Assembly: GCA_026692885.1 (NCBI GenBank)
Contig: JAPLNJ010001042.1
Location: forward strand, 1 to 34,359
Origin: Planctomycetota bacterium
GTDB lineage: Bacteria; Planctomycetota; Planctomycetia; Pirellulales; Pirellulaceae
Direction: 5' to 3'
DNA length: 34,359 nucleotides
Under the pieces are notes generated by a model, which was given only the letters and a program-made list of their open reading frames with translations, made no database searches and was not told the DNA's origin. Below are positions 1 through 9,576 of this stretch, in pieces; position 1 is the stretch's first letter, and the number at the start of each line of letters is the position of its first letter. A program made the translations under genes and the position numbers.

Positions 1-28
1 CTGACCTACTTGGTTTGAGAGGTACGCC

Positions 29-1327
29 ATGAATAGCACTTGGCCTGAACAGCTTGAGATCCGACCGCGGGGACCCATCGTGGCCTCGGTACGGCCGCCG
101 GGATCCAAGAGCATCACGAATCGAGCGTTGGTCTGCGCGGCACTGGCGGACGGCCGATCCGTGCTGAGCGGGGCACTGGACAGTGAAGACACCCGCGTGA
201 TGGCCGCCGCGCTGCAGCAGTTGGGCCTGCCGGTCGACGTGGATCCGGACCGCTGCCAAGTGACTGTCGGCGGCTGCGGCGGCCAGCTTCCGGCGGCCGC
301 GGCCGAGTTGTTCCTGGCCAACAGCGGCACGTCGATCCGTTTCCTGACAGCCCTGGCCACGCTGGGCCACGGACGCTATCGGCTGGACGGAGTCCCACGC
401 ATGCGGCAGCGTCCGATCGGCGATCTGTTGGACACCCTGCGACAGCTCGGCGCGGACGTGCAGAGTGAGTCCGGCAACGCTTGCCCGCCTGTGATCGTGC
501 AGGCCGCTGGTTTGCCGGGCGGTCAAGCCACCATCCGCGGCGACATCTCGAGCCAGTTCCTGAGCGGGCTGCTGATGGCCTCGCCCTACTCGCAACGCGG
601 CGTGGAGTTGCTGGTCGATGGGCCGCTGGTTTCGCAACCTTATGTGCGTATGACCTTGGCGGTGATGGAGTCGTTCGGCGTGTCGCTGCGAGACGCGGGC
701 CTCACGCGATTCACCATCCCGCCGGGGCTGCGCTACCGCGGTTGCCAGTACGCGATCGAGCCGGACGCGTCGGCGGCCAGTTACTTCTGGGGTGCAGCGG
801 CCATCACGGGCGGGCGGATCACGGTCGAGGGGTTGTCGCGCGAGGCCCTGCAGGGCGACGTGGGATTCTGTGCCTGTCTGCAGGCCATGGGCTGTCAGGT
901 GGAATACGGGCCCGATCAAATTACGGTCAACGGTGGACCGCTGCACGGCATCGACGTCGACATGAACGCCATCAGCGATACGGTGCAGACGCTGGCTGCG
1001 GTCGCACTCTACGCCCAGGGACCCACGACAATCACCGGCGTAGCGCACAATCGTCTGAAGGAGACGGACCGCATCGCAGATCTGGCCCGTGAACTGCGGA
1101 AGCTGGGCGCGGCGGTCGACGAGCGTCCGGATGGGCTGCGAATCACGCCCGGCCTGCTGCATGGCGCCACGGTCGAGACCTACCAGGATCACCGCATGGC
1201 GATGAGCCTGGCGCTGGTTGGCCTGCGCGTCCCCGGCATCGTGATCCGCCAGCCCCAGTGCACCGAGAAAACGTACCCGGGCTTCTTCGCAGATCTGGAG
1301 GCGCTAGGCCAATGCCGCTTACTTTGA
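29..1327 (+). CDS. aroA: EPSP synthase (3-phosphoshikimate 1-carboxyvinyltransferase)
   Basis: This cytoplasmic enzyme of the shikimate pathway transfers the enolpyruvyl group of PEP to shikimate 3-phosphate, making EPSP on the way to chorismate and aromatic amino acids. The 432-residue product is of normal family length. It begins with the substrate-binding PPGSKSITNRAL segment near residue 23. It continues with the LFLANSGTSIRFLTA motif near residue 94, RQRPIGDLLDTLRQLGA near residue 126, KETDRIADLARELRKLGA in the C-terminal half, and DHRMAMSLAL near the end. These are the signature lysine, arginine and aspartate positions of the family. The ATG is preceded by GAGAGG six bases upstream. It stands alone here; the next gene points towards it. 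Confidence 0.97.
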   Translation: MNSTWPEQLEIRPRGPIVASVRPPGSKSITNRALVCAALADGRSVLSGALDSEDTRVMAAALQQLGLPVDVDPDRCQVTVGGCGGQLPAAAAELFLANSGTSIRFLTALATLGHGRYRLDGVPRMRQRPIGDLLDTLRQLGADVQSESGNACPPVIVQAAGLPGGQATIRGDISSQFLSGLLMASPYSQRGVELLVDGPLVSQPYVRMTLAVMESFGVSLRDAGLTRFTIPPGLRYRGCQYAIEPDASAASYFWGAAAITGGRITVEGLSREALQGDVGFCACLQAMGCQVEYGPDQITVNGGPLHGIDVDMNAISDTVQTLAAVALYAQGPTTITGVAHNRLKETDRIADLARELRKLGAAVDERPDGLRITPGLLHGATVETYQDHRMAMSLALVGLRVPGIVIRQPQCTEKTYPGFFADLEALGQCRLL

Positions 1328-1461
1328 GCGGAACGGGGACGGGAAGACGCCACCACTGGCAACCGACCTTACCCCCGCTCGCCTTCCTAGTTCGGGGCGG
1401 CCCTAGGACGACCGTAGCGAACCCGTCGACGCCCGATCCTGGGGCGCCGGGCAAGCCAGCG

Positions 1462-1797
1462 TCAGGTGGTGAGACTCAACTGGACGCGGATCGCCTGCTC
1501 GACTGCTTTCAGGTCTCCGTCGGAAAGCCGACCGAGGCGATTGTCCAGACGCGTCTTGCTGACCGTGGTCAGTTGGTCCGCCATGGCTTTGTGCTGTTTG
1601 CCCCGCACAACGACAGAGGCTTCACTTGGGTATACACGATCGACACTGGTCGTCAACGGCACGACTTGCACCCTGTTCAAGTGCTTGTTGGCAGCGTCGT
1701 TGCTGACGATCACCGCAGGCCGCTGTTTTCGCACCTCGCCGCCCACCGCGGGTTCGAAGTTCACCCACCAGACCTCACCGCGTTTCATCGGCGACAT
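1462..1797 (-). CDS. MazF/PemK-family toxin
   Basis: Probable type II toxin of the MazF/PemK fold, a family of ribosome-independent mRNA endoribonucleases. The 111-residue product starts with the family hallmark [18 protein letters not shown] and continues with [23 protein letters not shown] and [15 protein letters not shown], giving the usual small beta-barrel order. An alternative ATG at 1788 (residue 4, MKRGEV) matches the common family start better. The start lies inside the last codons of the antitoxin gene in another frame (23-bp overlap), which implies translational coupling and antitoxin-first expression from the promoter near 2050. The target sequence cannot be read from the protein. 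Confidence 0.92.
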   Translation of the reverse strand: MSPMKRGEVWWVNFEPAVGGEVRKQRPAVIVSNDAANKHLNRVQVVPLTTSVDRVYPSEASVVVRGKQHKAMADQLTTVSKTRLDNRLGRLSDGDLKAVEQAIRVQLSLTT

Positions 1798-2005
1798 CCC
1801 CCACGGTGGCTTCCGACCACTCCAAAGCCTCGGCTTCCCGCGATTCTTCCCGGGCCATCTCCCGGTACGCGAGGTCCAGATCCTTGCTCATCACGTGCGG
1901 CCGCACCAATCCCTCGATGAACTGGCTGATCCGCCGTCGGCCCACGACGGTATGCAGCCCCCGATAGACTTGCTCGTCCAAGGTGATGGTCAATTTCTTC
2001 TGCAT
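1775..2005 (-). CDS. Ribbon-helix-helix antitoxin partner of the MazF-type toxin
   Basis: A 76-residue antitoxin. The N-terminal segment [20 protein letters not shown] has the alternating pattern of a ribbon-helix-helix DNA-binding strand followed by a helix. The C-terminal half (residues 40-76) is acidic and likely to wrap the toxin. The ATG at 2005 is chosen over the upstream GTG at 2020 because GGAG sits six bases before it and the KKLT strand then starts directly. The gene is first in the operon and overlaps the toxin start. A palindrome just upstream is the probable autoregulatory site. The family is inferred from pattern and from the toxin neighbour. Confidence 0.88.
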   Translation of the reverse strand: MQKKLTITLDEQVYRGLHTVVGRRRISQFIEGLVRPHVMSKDLDLAYREMAREESREAEALEWSEATVGDVADETR

Positions 2006-2018
2006 GGTTGTCTCCAAC

Positions 2019-2063
2019 ACGTATAGATATACGTATTGTAGCGACTTCCGCGCTGACGGACAA
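2019..2063 (-). promoter_or_regulatory. Toxin-antitoxin promoter and overlapping operator palindrome
   Basis: On the minus strand TTGTCC (2058-2063) and TACAAT (2035-2040) are separated by exactly 17 bases, a good sigma-70-type promoter. Immediately downstream is a perfect inverted repeat, ACGTAT-agat-ATACGT (2019-2034), which covers the predicted transcription start. A ribbon-helix-helix dimer bound there would block initiation, as in autoregulated type II modules. The assignment is inferred from sequence and position only. Confidence 0.65.
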
Positions 2064-2378
2064 CCGCCGATAAGAATGCCCGGCAGGGGTGCGAAGTCCC
2101 GCTGCTGGTAGAACGCTTAAGCGGCGTCGCTCGCGCAGTCCAGAATCACGGCAATGAACGCGAACGGCTTGCCGGCTCCGCCGGCCTGCTGGCGTGGCAC
2201 GGCCTCGCGTTCAGTGGGTTACGAGGCAGAGTCTCGTAACCAGAGAAACTACAAGTTGACGGATGACGACATTCTGGAGAAGGCGGCTTTCTAACCGGAT
2301 CGTTTCGCGAGACAATGGGCACAGGCGGTGACCGCCCGGAAGGAACTGATACCCCTCAACACAAGGTTGCTTCGTCCC
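2064..2378. other. Intergenic stretch with a 9-bp hairpin repeat
   Basis: About 315 bases with no convincing gene. It holds a perfect inverted repeat, GGTTACGAG-gcagagt-CTCGTAACC (2217-2241), which lacks a T-run and so looks like one of this genome's small intergenic hairpin repeats and not a terminator. A GC-rich palindromic patch (GCCGGCTCCGCCGGC) lies near 2170-2185. A short open stretch ending KLTDDDILEKAAF at about 2294 could be a coding remnant but is too short to assign. Confidence 0.5.
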
Positions 2379-5300
2379 ATGCGCACGAACCTACCAATCG
2401 GCCTGATGTCCCACTTTCTTGGCGTGTGCCAGCAATGGAGCGGGCTGCTGTGCCTGGCCGCGACGGTGTGGTCGTTGAGCGGCTTCGCCCAATCTTTGCG
2501 GGCGGAGGGCGTGGATTTCGTCAGCGACCCGTCGACCGGCATCTGCCTGACGCATCAACAGGCGTGGGGCGACTTCGGTCTCGATACGGCGGCCGCCCGG
2601 CCTGGCGGCGTAGGCACGCCGCTGCAAATCGGACAGACGACTTTCAAGAAAGGCCTGGGACACCACGCCAACGGCGAGATCGTGATTGATCTGCGAGGCC
2701 AGTATACGGCCTTTCGCACGTGGGTCGGCGTCCAGTGGCAGGGTGGCAGTAAAGGCAGCGTGATCTTCCGCATCGCGGTCGACGGAAAACTCGTCTCCCA
2801 AACCGGACCGATGTCCGACAGTGATTCGGCCAAGCAAGTCGAGGTGCCGGTGAGCGGTGCGCGGGAATTGCGTCTGATCGCGAATGACGCGGGCGACGGA
2901 ATTGGGTGCGACATGGCAAACTGGGCGGAAGCCTGCCTCGTTCGCGATCCGCACGTGCCCTTTTTCGGTGCCGGCACGATCGCGTTGAGCGGCGCAGCGA
3001 CTCCGCGGTCGTCCCCTGCGGGAAACGGGACAGACGCGGCTCGTCCTGATCCAATCCCGTCCCTCATGCGGAGCAGCGAGGTTGCGGGCGGCTTCTCGCT
3101 GATCACCGTCGATCAAGGTCCCCAAGTCGCCGTCACGGAACCGGCCCGGCTCTTCACGGTCAGCGTGGACCACGGCGAAGAAGTCCGGCTGGCCATCCCG
3201 GTCAAGAATGTTGTGGATCCGCTGCGAGTGATGGCCGAAGTGACCGTGTTCCGCGGTACGCAGGCCGAAGTGGAACTCGCGATCGGCGGGAAGAAGGTGG
3301 TTCGCCAGGTCGCCCACGGCGCTGCAGTTGCGCTCGCGACCGAACCGCTGGCGCCTGGCGGCGAGGCCGAGATCGTGGCGGTCACGCGGGGCTTGGATGC
3401 AGAGACGGGCGTGCGTTGGAGTGGTTTCCGCTACGTGCGGGGAGAGCAAACCAGCGACCTGCCCCTGACCTTGCCGAAACCGGCGGAGACCTTACCGCCG
3501 CCCGTGCTGCCCAACCTGCGTCCATCCATCGAGCAGACGCTGATCGAGTGGGATTGGCGAATGCAGGATGGGATCGGCACCCTGCGCGAACCTCGTACCT
3601 GGGCCGAGGCCATCCAGACCCTGCTGCAACGCGGCGATCGACTGATCCAGAATCTGGCCGCCACCGGCGCGTCTCCCACTGAATTAGCGGCGCAGTGGGA
3701 AGCCTTGCGCGGTCAATATCAGAACCTAGCCGCGGTCGCTACCACGACGGATTCCGCCTGGGAGAGCCTGTGGCGAAGTGTCCACATGGTCCGGCGGCGG
3801 ATCGCCTTTCACAACCCGCTGGCCAAGGTGGGACCGCTGCTGTTTGTGAAACAGGTGCCCAGCAGCTTCAGCCATCAGTTGACGCAGTATTCCGGCAGGT
3901 GGGCGCGGCCCGGCGGCGGCGTGTTCGTGCTCGATGCACCGGGCGATTCGATGCGGTGCCGCCAACTGGGAACGTTGCCAGTCGGGAGTTACGAGCACCC
4001 GGACGTCTCCTGGGATGGCCGCCGGGTGATGTTCGCTTTCTGCGAGACCCGGCCGGAAGTGAACGCCTCGCAGACAACCGAGAATCAGTTCTTTCATTTG
4101 TTTGACATGGCGGCCGACGGTTCGAATTTGAGGCAGCTGACCGACGGCCCGTACGACGATTTTGCGCCGCGGTACCTGCCCAACGAAGAACTGCTGTTTC
4201 TGTCGACACGCCGCGGCGGTTTTCATCGCTGTGGTCGCGGGCCGTGTCCGGTGTTCACGATGGCGGTAGCCAATGCCGACGGTTCGAATCCGCAAGTCAT
4301 CTCGTTTCATGAAACCCACGAATGGGATCCGGCCGTGCTCAACGACGGCCGGATCATCTACACGCGGTGGGACTACGGGGATCGGCACGCAGTCCACTAG
4401 CAACCGCTGTGGAGCGTGCGACCGGACGGCAGCGACGTGCGGGCCTTCTACGGCAACAATACGTTGAATCCGGTGGGCGTCTGGGAAGCCCGGCCGGTGC
4501 CCAATTCGAACCGGGTGATGGCCACGGCAGCGGCCCATCATGCCATGACCTCAGGCTCGATCATCCTGCTGGATGTCACACGGGGAATCGATGGTCTGGA
4601 GCCGATCACGCGGCTGACCGAAGATGCATTGTTTCCCGAAAGCGAGTTCCCGGTGGGGGGCTGGCACGCGACAGCCGGTGTGCCCACACCGCCGGAGGTG
4701 CCGCCGGAGGAAAAACGCTGGCCGGGACACTCCTACCGCACTCCGTATCCGCTGTCGGAAGACTATTTCCTGGCGGCGTATAGCTTCGAACCGCTGGTCG
4801 GCGAACCCCTTGCCAACCGGCCGAACATGTTCGGCATCTATCTGGTCGATCGTTTCGGTAACAAGGAACTGATCTACCGCGACGCCAACATCGGCAGCCT
4901 TTGGCCCGTATCGCTACGAGCCCGGCAGCGTCCCCTGGTGTTACCCTCGGCGCTGGCGGAAACGGAACCAGGCGAGGGGACGTTCTTTCTGCAAAATGTC
5001 TATGCCAGCTGGCCGCAGCTATCCCCCACCGACACAATCAAGCGGCTGCGAATCATGCAGGTGCTGCCGAAGACGACGCCGAACGCCAATAGTCCCAAAG
5101 TCGGACTCGCCAACGCATCGCCTGGCAAGCAGGTGCTTGGGACGGTGCCCGTCGAGTCCGACGGTTCGGCTTACTTCCGGGCGCCGGCAGGCATTGCGTT
5201 GGCGTTCCAAGCGTTGGACGATCGCGGCATGGCGGTGCAGACCATGCGCAGCCTCACGTACCTGCAGCCCGGCGAGCACGCGAGTTGCATCGGCTGCCAC

Positions 5301-5798
5301 GAACATCGCACCACGGCTCCTGGCGCTCGTGCTACTGCACTCGCGTCCCAACGGCCACCGGCGACGATCGAGCCGGGTCCCGATGGTTCGAAACCGTTCA
5401 ACTACGCGATTCTGGTGCAACCCCTTTTGGACAAGCACTGCATCCGCTGCCACTGCCCGGCCGATGCCCAAGGCAAGGTCGATTTAACGGGCACTCCGGC
5501 CGGCGCGTTCACGGTCTCGTACAACGCCCTGGCGCCGCGCGTGCCGTACTCGGAATGGAAGGGCACGCCGCAAGCGAATTTCGAGCCACTGACCCACCCG
5601 GACCTGTTCGGCGCTCGCGCCAGCAAGCTGATGACCTTACTGCTGAAGGGCCACGAGGACGTCAAACTCTCCGCCGAAGAGTTCCGGAGTTTGGCGACGT
5701 GGATGGACACCAACGCCTTGTTCTACGGCACGTTCGATCCGGAAGACCAGAAGCGTCAACAGCGTGGCGAACGCATTGCCGGGCCGGCGTTGGAGTAA
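2379..5798 (+). pseudogene. NPCBM-domain multi-domain c-type-haem protein, interrupted by an in-frame TAG
   Basis: A large exported protein of the planctomycete NPCBM/hydrazine-synthase-alpha-like type. After an N-terminal signal region (start ATG 2379 or 2406) comes an NPCBM carbohydrate-binding-like domain (about 2510-2950, with KKGLGHHANGEIVIDL). Next is a linker with a coiled segment, then a beta-propeller-like part (DFAPRYLPNEELLFLSTRRGG and HEWDPAVLNDGRIIYTRWDY). The C-terminal part has two haem attachment motifs, CIGCH (near 5286-5300) and CIRCH (near 5440-5454). TAG at 4398-4400 splits the gene into two pieces in the same frame. Reading resumes directly as QPLWSVRPDGSDVRAF, so no sequence is lost and one sense codon (probably Tyr, TAC/TAT) has become TAG. 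Translation could restart only at GTG 4416, without a signal peptide. It is either a recent nonsense mutation or a base-call error. Confidence 0.8.
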
Positions 5799-5826
5799 CT
5801 GACTGAAAACAAACGGTTGCCGGGCA

Positions 5827-5940
5827 GTCGTATGGACTAGCTGAGTAGTCTCCCGTCAGCAGGTTGGACGACAATCCACAACCAGCAGCCGCTGCCGCGA
5901 AGATCTGGCGGAGGAACGTGCGGCGTGTCGATGCGCTCAT
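5827..5940 (-). pseudogene. Orphan Tat signal peptide (gene relic)
   Basis: The ATG at 5940, preceded on the minus strand by GAGG at good spacing, begins MSASTRRTFLRQIFAAAAAG, a classical twin-arginine signal (TRRTFLRQ) with an alanine-rich hydrophobic core and a Cys. The match to an exported protein ends after about 38 residues. The frame then runs antisense into the 3' end of the upstream gene with no recognisable domain. It is best read as the start of a Tat-exported protein whose body was deleted; a short expressed lipoprotein is a less likely alternative. Confidence 0.5.
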
Positions 5941-6068
5941 GGAATCCTCGCTTTCCGTGGTTATCCGATGGCACAAACTCCGGGCAACCGCACAGCGTGA
6001 TGACACGCCGTAGGGGCGGCCAAAGCGGTCCAACCCTGCACAACGGATCGACTTTTCTTCCAGTCGCC

Positions 6069-7175
6069 TTACTCTCCGAAATTCAGCGATAACTCGCGGA
6101 GATAGTCCAACGCCTCGTCCAGTTCCGGGGCCTGAACACCGGCTTGGCGGCCATCACGGTCGCAGCGTGCCAGCGACACGAGTTCCTCATAGCTCTCGTT
6201 TTGTTGCAGCCGGCGTCTGGCGCGAGCGCCGATCGTACCGTCCAGAATTCGCTGTGCCTCCATGTGATGTTCGATCAGCCAAACGGTGCGTTCGGTGATG
6301 AATCCATCTAGGGCTTCGAGCGACGCAGCAGTGTGGTTTTCGGAATCGATTGCCTTGCCGACGTCGTGCAGCAGCGCCGCCAGTAGGAACTCCTCGTCGT
6401 ACGGCAACTCGTCGCGGGCCAAGTCGAGCACCTGCAGGCTGTGGTAGAGCACATCACCTTCGGGATGGTACTTTGGGCTCTGCTTGACGTTTTCACACGG
6501 CAACAACAGGGCCTGGTAGACCTGAAACCGATCGACGCGTTCGGCGACGGCTTGGAGGGCCTCTTCCAATTGCAGGTCGGGGTACTCGCGTACCAGGAAC
6601 TGCTCCAACTCCGCGATGCTCGCCCGTTCCATCGCCTTGCCTGTGATCGAGCTCTTGGAGACGTAGTGCACGTATTCGATGGCATAGACTGTCAACTCGA
6701 AGGGAAACCGATCCCGCACATGGATGTGCGTGAAGATGCGTTCTTCGCCGTGCTTTCTGACGCGTTTCTTCTCCACGTCGAACACGGCCCCTTCCGCCTC
6801 CAAGGCCAACGCTACCGTTTCCAGGCTGTCCGAGAAGACATGCAGGTCGATGTCCGAGCCATGACGCACGTGACCGGTCAACACGCTACCGATCAGACGC
6901 GGGTGAAAACGGCGGAGGCTCCGCATCATCCGTAATGCTTCCAGCCGCATGTCGCGCAGATTCGCGGACCGTTGTTCGCCTTCGTACAAGCGGGCGAAGC
7001 CCTGGATTTCGTCGCGGATTTCCGCGTTGCTGGGCAGGTCGGACGGTTTCACCCAGCCTTGACAGATACGTCGAGCAGCCTTCATCTTGGCCTGGTAGTA
7101 CTCGGATTCCTGCCGCTGGTACATCAGGCGGGCAGCCTCAAAGGCGATCTGCCGCCGGAGTTTCGGTGAGTTCAT
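6069..7175 (-). CDS. Nucleotidyltransferase-HD domain protein
   Basis: A 368-residue two-domain protein. The N-terminal part has a pol-beta-type nucleotidyltransferase motif, GSVLTGHVRHGSDIDLHVF, with the GS and DxD carboxylates. The C-terminal part has an HD phosphohydrolase core: HSLQV, LLHDVGKA and IEHHM. This order resembles CCA-adding/HD enzymes and RelA/GlnD-like architectures, but the protein is shorter and lacks the tRNA-binding region, so the substrate is unknown. The start ATG at 7175 is chosen because it overlaps the stop of the upstream esterase gene by four bases (ATGA type) and begins MNSPKLRRQIAF; longer starts would run through the esterase. The two genes are therefore translationally coupled. 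Confidence 0.82.
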   Translation of the reverse strand: MNSPKLRRQIAFEAARLMYQRQESEYYQAKMKAARRICQGWVKPSDLPSNAEIRDEIQGFARLYEGEQRSANLRDMRLEALRMMRSLRRFHPRLIGSVLTGHVRHGSDIDLHVFSDSLETVALALEAEGAVFDVEKKRVRKHGEERIFTHIHVRDRFPFELTVYAIEYVHYVSKSSITGKAMERASIAELEQFLVREYPDLQLEEALQAVAERVDRFQVYQALLLPCENVKQSPKYHPEGDVLYHSLQVLDLARDELPYDEEFLLAALLHDVGKAIDSENHTAASLEALDGFITERTVWLIEHHMEAQRILDGTIGARARRRLQQNESYEELVSLARCDRDGRQAGVQAPELDEALDYLRELSLNFGE

Positions 7176-7942
7176 TTCAGAGCCTGGGCGAAAAGCCAGG
7201 CGTACATTTCGAGGTTGCGATACGTCGGTGTCCAGGAATCGTGGCCGGTGTTGGGATATTCCGTGTACTTCGGCGATCCACCGGCCGCTCTGATCGCCGC
7301 AAGCATATCGCGTGAGCGTTTCGGCTTGACCGCAGTGTCGTCGGCACCGTGGAAGACCCAAATCGGAACGTGTGCGATGGAGTTCGCCAAAGCCGTGTCA
7401 CCACCGCCACAGACCGGAACAGCTGCGGCGAAGCGACGGGGATACCGTTGGATCGCATCCCACGCCCCAAAGCCGCCCATCGACAGGCCGGTGACGTAGA
7501 ATCGGTGCGAATCGATCGAGAACTCTTGCTCCAAAGCCGACAGCAATTCCAACGACATCCGCATCGGCACCGCCGGTTCGGCTGGCAGCGCATGCGAGTC
7601 GGCCGACCAAGGAGTGTCAACCCATTGGGCATTGACCGGGCACTGCGGCGCCACGACGAAGCAGGGGTGCTTTCCCATGATCTCGTCGCTGGCGAAGTCC
7701 TTCATGCCGTGGACCAATTGAGCCCGATTGTCGTCGCCCCGCTCGCCGGCACCGTGGAAAAACAGCACCAGTGGGTAACGTTTCCCCTCGTCGTAATCCT
7801 TCGGCTTCAGCAGCCGATAGGGCAGCGAACCGCCGCGGGAGTCCCGATAGACCCGCGTCTCGAACCGATCCCGCGAATCGGCCAGAGCGACCGTATTGGC
7901 GGATGCGACGACTGCGGCGGTGCAACAGAATATGATCAACAT
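7172..7942 (-). CDS. Secreted alpha/beta-hydrolase (esterase/phospholipase-carboxylesterase type)
   Basis: A 256-residue exported serine hydrolase. A signal peptide (about residues 1-21, hydrophobic core ending in VALA) is followed by an alpha/beta-hydrolase fold. It has LVLFFHGAGERGDDN (oxyanion region), nucleophile elbow GLSMGG, an Asp in HGADDTAVKP and a His in NTGHDSW, which complete the catalytic triad. It resembles the planctomycete dienelactone-hydrolase/feruloyl-esterase-like group; the ester substrate is unknown. The stop overlaps the start of the nucleotidyltransferase-HD gene, so the two are probably co-transcribed although no joint function is evident. Confidence 0.88.
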   Translation of the reverse strand: MLIIFCCTAAVVASANTVALADSRDRFETRVYRDSRGGSLPYRLLKPKDYDEGKRYPLVLFFHGAGERGDDNRAQLVHGMKDFASDEIMGKHPCFVVAPQCPVNAQWVDTPWSADSHALPAEPAVPMRMSLELLSALEQEFSIDSHRFYVTGLSMGGFGAWDAIQRYPRRFAAAVPVCGGGDTALANSIAHVPIWVFHGADDTAVKPKRSRDMLAAIRAAGGSPKYTEYPNTGHDSWTPTYRNLEMYAWLFAQALK

Positions 7943-8111
7943 GGGTCACCCTGAACTTCCGTTCGAGTAGTCCAATCATCCCCGGCGAGAACAATCCAAG
8001 GATCGTCTATGGAACGCCGGAAGAAACAACTTCGGCATTTGCTGGTTCGCCCCTCTCCGCAACGCCGTTAAGGATTTTGACGCAGGCAAGAACCGGCACG
8101 TACGTCGTATC

Positions 8112-8232
8112 CGAAGTCGCCAGACTTCGCGGATTCACGCCAAACACCCGAATTCTGGCGAATTCGGCTACCAAAATGCTCAACGGCGTTGCCCTTCACC
8201 CCAACCCTCTCCCCGGAGTACCTGGGCGAGGG
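8112..8232. repeat. Cluster of three intergenic hairpin repeats
   Basis: The 363-base gap 7943-8305 has no gene but holds three hairpins in series. They are CGAAGTC-gcca-GACTTCG (8112-8129), CCGAATTC-tggc-GAATTCGG (8148-8167) and CCCTCTCCCCGG-agta-CCTGGGCGAGGG (8205-8232, two mismatches). None is followed by a T-run. They look like dispersed REP-type sequences, not terminators. Confidence 0.6.
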
Positions 8233-8305
8233 AGTCCTTTTTCGGCCGTGGCTATTGTAGGTCACGAGGCCCCGCTGGGAACAGGTGGCTGGCGTCGGCC
8301 GGAAC

Positions 8306-9460
8306 CTACTTCGCGATCGATTTCTTCTCGCCGCCGCGAAACTTATTCCACTTAGCGAACGCCAAATGTCGTTTTTCTTCGTTTTCGAAGCCGACGGTAC
8401 TGGTAACAAAAACACTGGTGGCATTCAACTGCAGACGGTCAAAGCCGAACTCCTTGGGGTCCAGTTTCTTCATAACCAGCATCGCGGCCAGGGCCACATC
8501 GCGCAGTTGCGTTTCAAACGTGACGTTGTGCATCCGCTGGGTCGCGCACTTCGACTTATCCTCCAGCAACGCCTCGATCGACGGGAGGTGGCTCTCGTCG
8601 CCCAATTTTGCAACCGCGAGAATCGCGTTCTGGCGGATGTACGCTTCATCCCCGGCATTCTGCAGCACCTTGACTGCCGGAGCCAGCCCCTCCTTGAGAT
8701 CGTATCGCATCGCGAGGGACAGGTAGCCGGTCCAACCGTCACCCCGTTTGATCCAAGCGCCGAGCATCTTCCGCAGCATCCGGCGTTTTCCCGCGTCCTC
8801 AATGGCGTTGGCTAGGGTGGGCTGATAACAAAAACTGCACAAGGCGGCCACGCTCTGGAAGTTCAGGGTTACCTGCTCATCGTCCATGGCAAACAGCAAC
8901 GCCGCAATGCTACCGAGGTTCATCGCCTGCCCGCCCGACCGCTGCGACTGCTGCAGTTGGAGGCAACGGAAGTCAACAGTCTTCGTCACGGCATGCGCGC
9001 CCTCCTCGACGGCCCGCATCAACTCCGGTTCTGACTTTTGCATCTCGACAAACAGTGCCCGAGCCTCCGCATCGTCGCCGTAGGCGGACCGATACCGCTT
9101 CCAACCCGGCAGGTCGGACTCCCTGTCGGTGCGGCCAGCGGCGAAGGCCGCCAGTCGCCGCTGGAAGTCGAGTTTTTCGACGATGCTCAGGATTCTCTCG
9201 CACCGGCCGCGAATCTCTCGATCCGCGTTGGTGCGTCCTTCTTCCAACGCCTGCTTCGCGGATCGCCCCAATTGGATCAATCTCGCCGTGGCCGACTCGC
9301 GCGTGGCAAATCGTTCATCGCCCAATTGACGGACCAGGGCGGCGGCGTCTGCGTAGACGGCCGTAGCCTCGCCCCGCTGAGTGTTCTCGGCCGAATTCAA
9401 TTCCGCTCCGAACAGCCACGGCACACAGACGACGATCAAATTAGCCCATGCGCGATTCAT
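8306..9460 (-). CDS. Secreted HEAT-repeat-like protein
   Basis: A 384-residue protein of unknown role. ATG 9460 (or the adjacent ATG 9463) follows GGGAG and gives an N-terminal signal segment (MNRAWANLIVVCVPWLFGAE). The body is alpha-helical. It has an N-terminal motif common in planctomycete proteins, LVRQLGDERFATRESATARL, then helical repeats such as GDEAYIRQNAILAVAKLGDE and SHLPSIEALLEDKS, of the HEAT/PBS type. These usually act as protein-binding scaffolds. The C-terminal 60 residues are basic and unassigned. No partner is suggested by the neighbours. Confidence 0.75.
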   Translation of the reverse strand: MNRAWANLIVVCVPWLFGAELNSAENTQRGEATAVYADAAALVRQLGDERFATRESATARLIQLGRSAKQALEEGRTNADREIRGRCERILSIVEKLDFQRRLAAFAAGRTDRESDLPGWKRYRSAYGDDAEARALFVEMQKSEPELMRAVEEGAHAVTKTVDFRCLQLQQSQRSGGQAMNLGSIAALLFAMDDEQVTLNFQSVAALCSFCYQPTLANAIEDAGKRRMLRKMLGAWIKRGDGWTGYLSLAMRYDLKEGLAPAVKVLQNAGDEAYIRQNAILAVAKLGDESHLPSIEALLEDKSKCATQRMHNVTFETQLRDVALAAMLVMKKLDPKEFGFDRLQLNATSVFVTSTVGFENEEKRHLAFAKWNKFRGGEKKSIAK

Positions 9461-9576
9461 CATGCTCCCGACTGTGACGGAGAAAGGGTCGAACCAACGA
9501 CACTCGCCGTCCACTATCGTACGCAACATCCAGTCGTTTCGTCCAGCAAGCCGACGCCATGATTTGTCGCGGTTCG

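Noticed and set aside
2391..3449. 352-codon minus-strand open frame inside the NPCBM gene
   Set aside because: Shadow of a GC-rich gene; the plus strand has recognisable domains throughout.
4275..4295. GGTTCGAATCC resembling a tRNA T-arm
   Set aside because: It lies in the coding sequence (ADGSNPQV) and no acceptor or anticodon arms are present.
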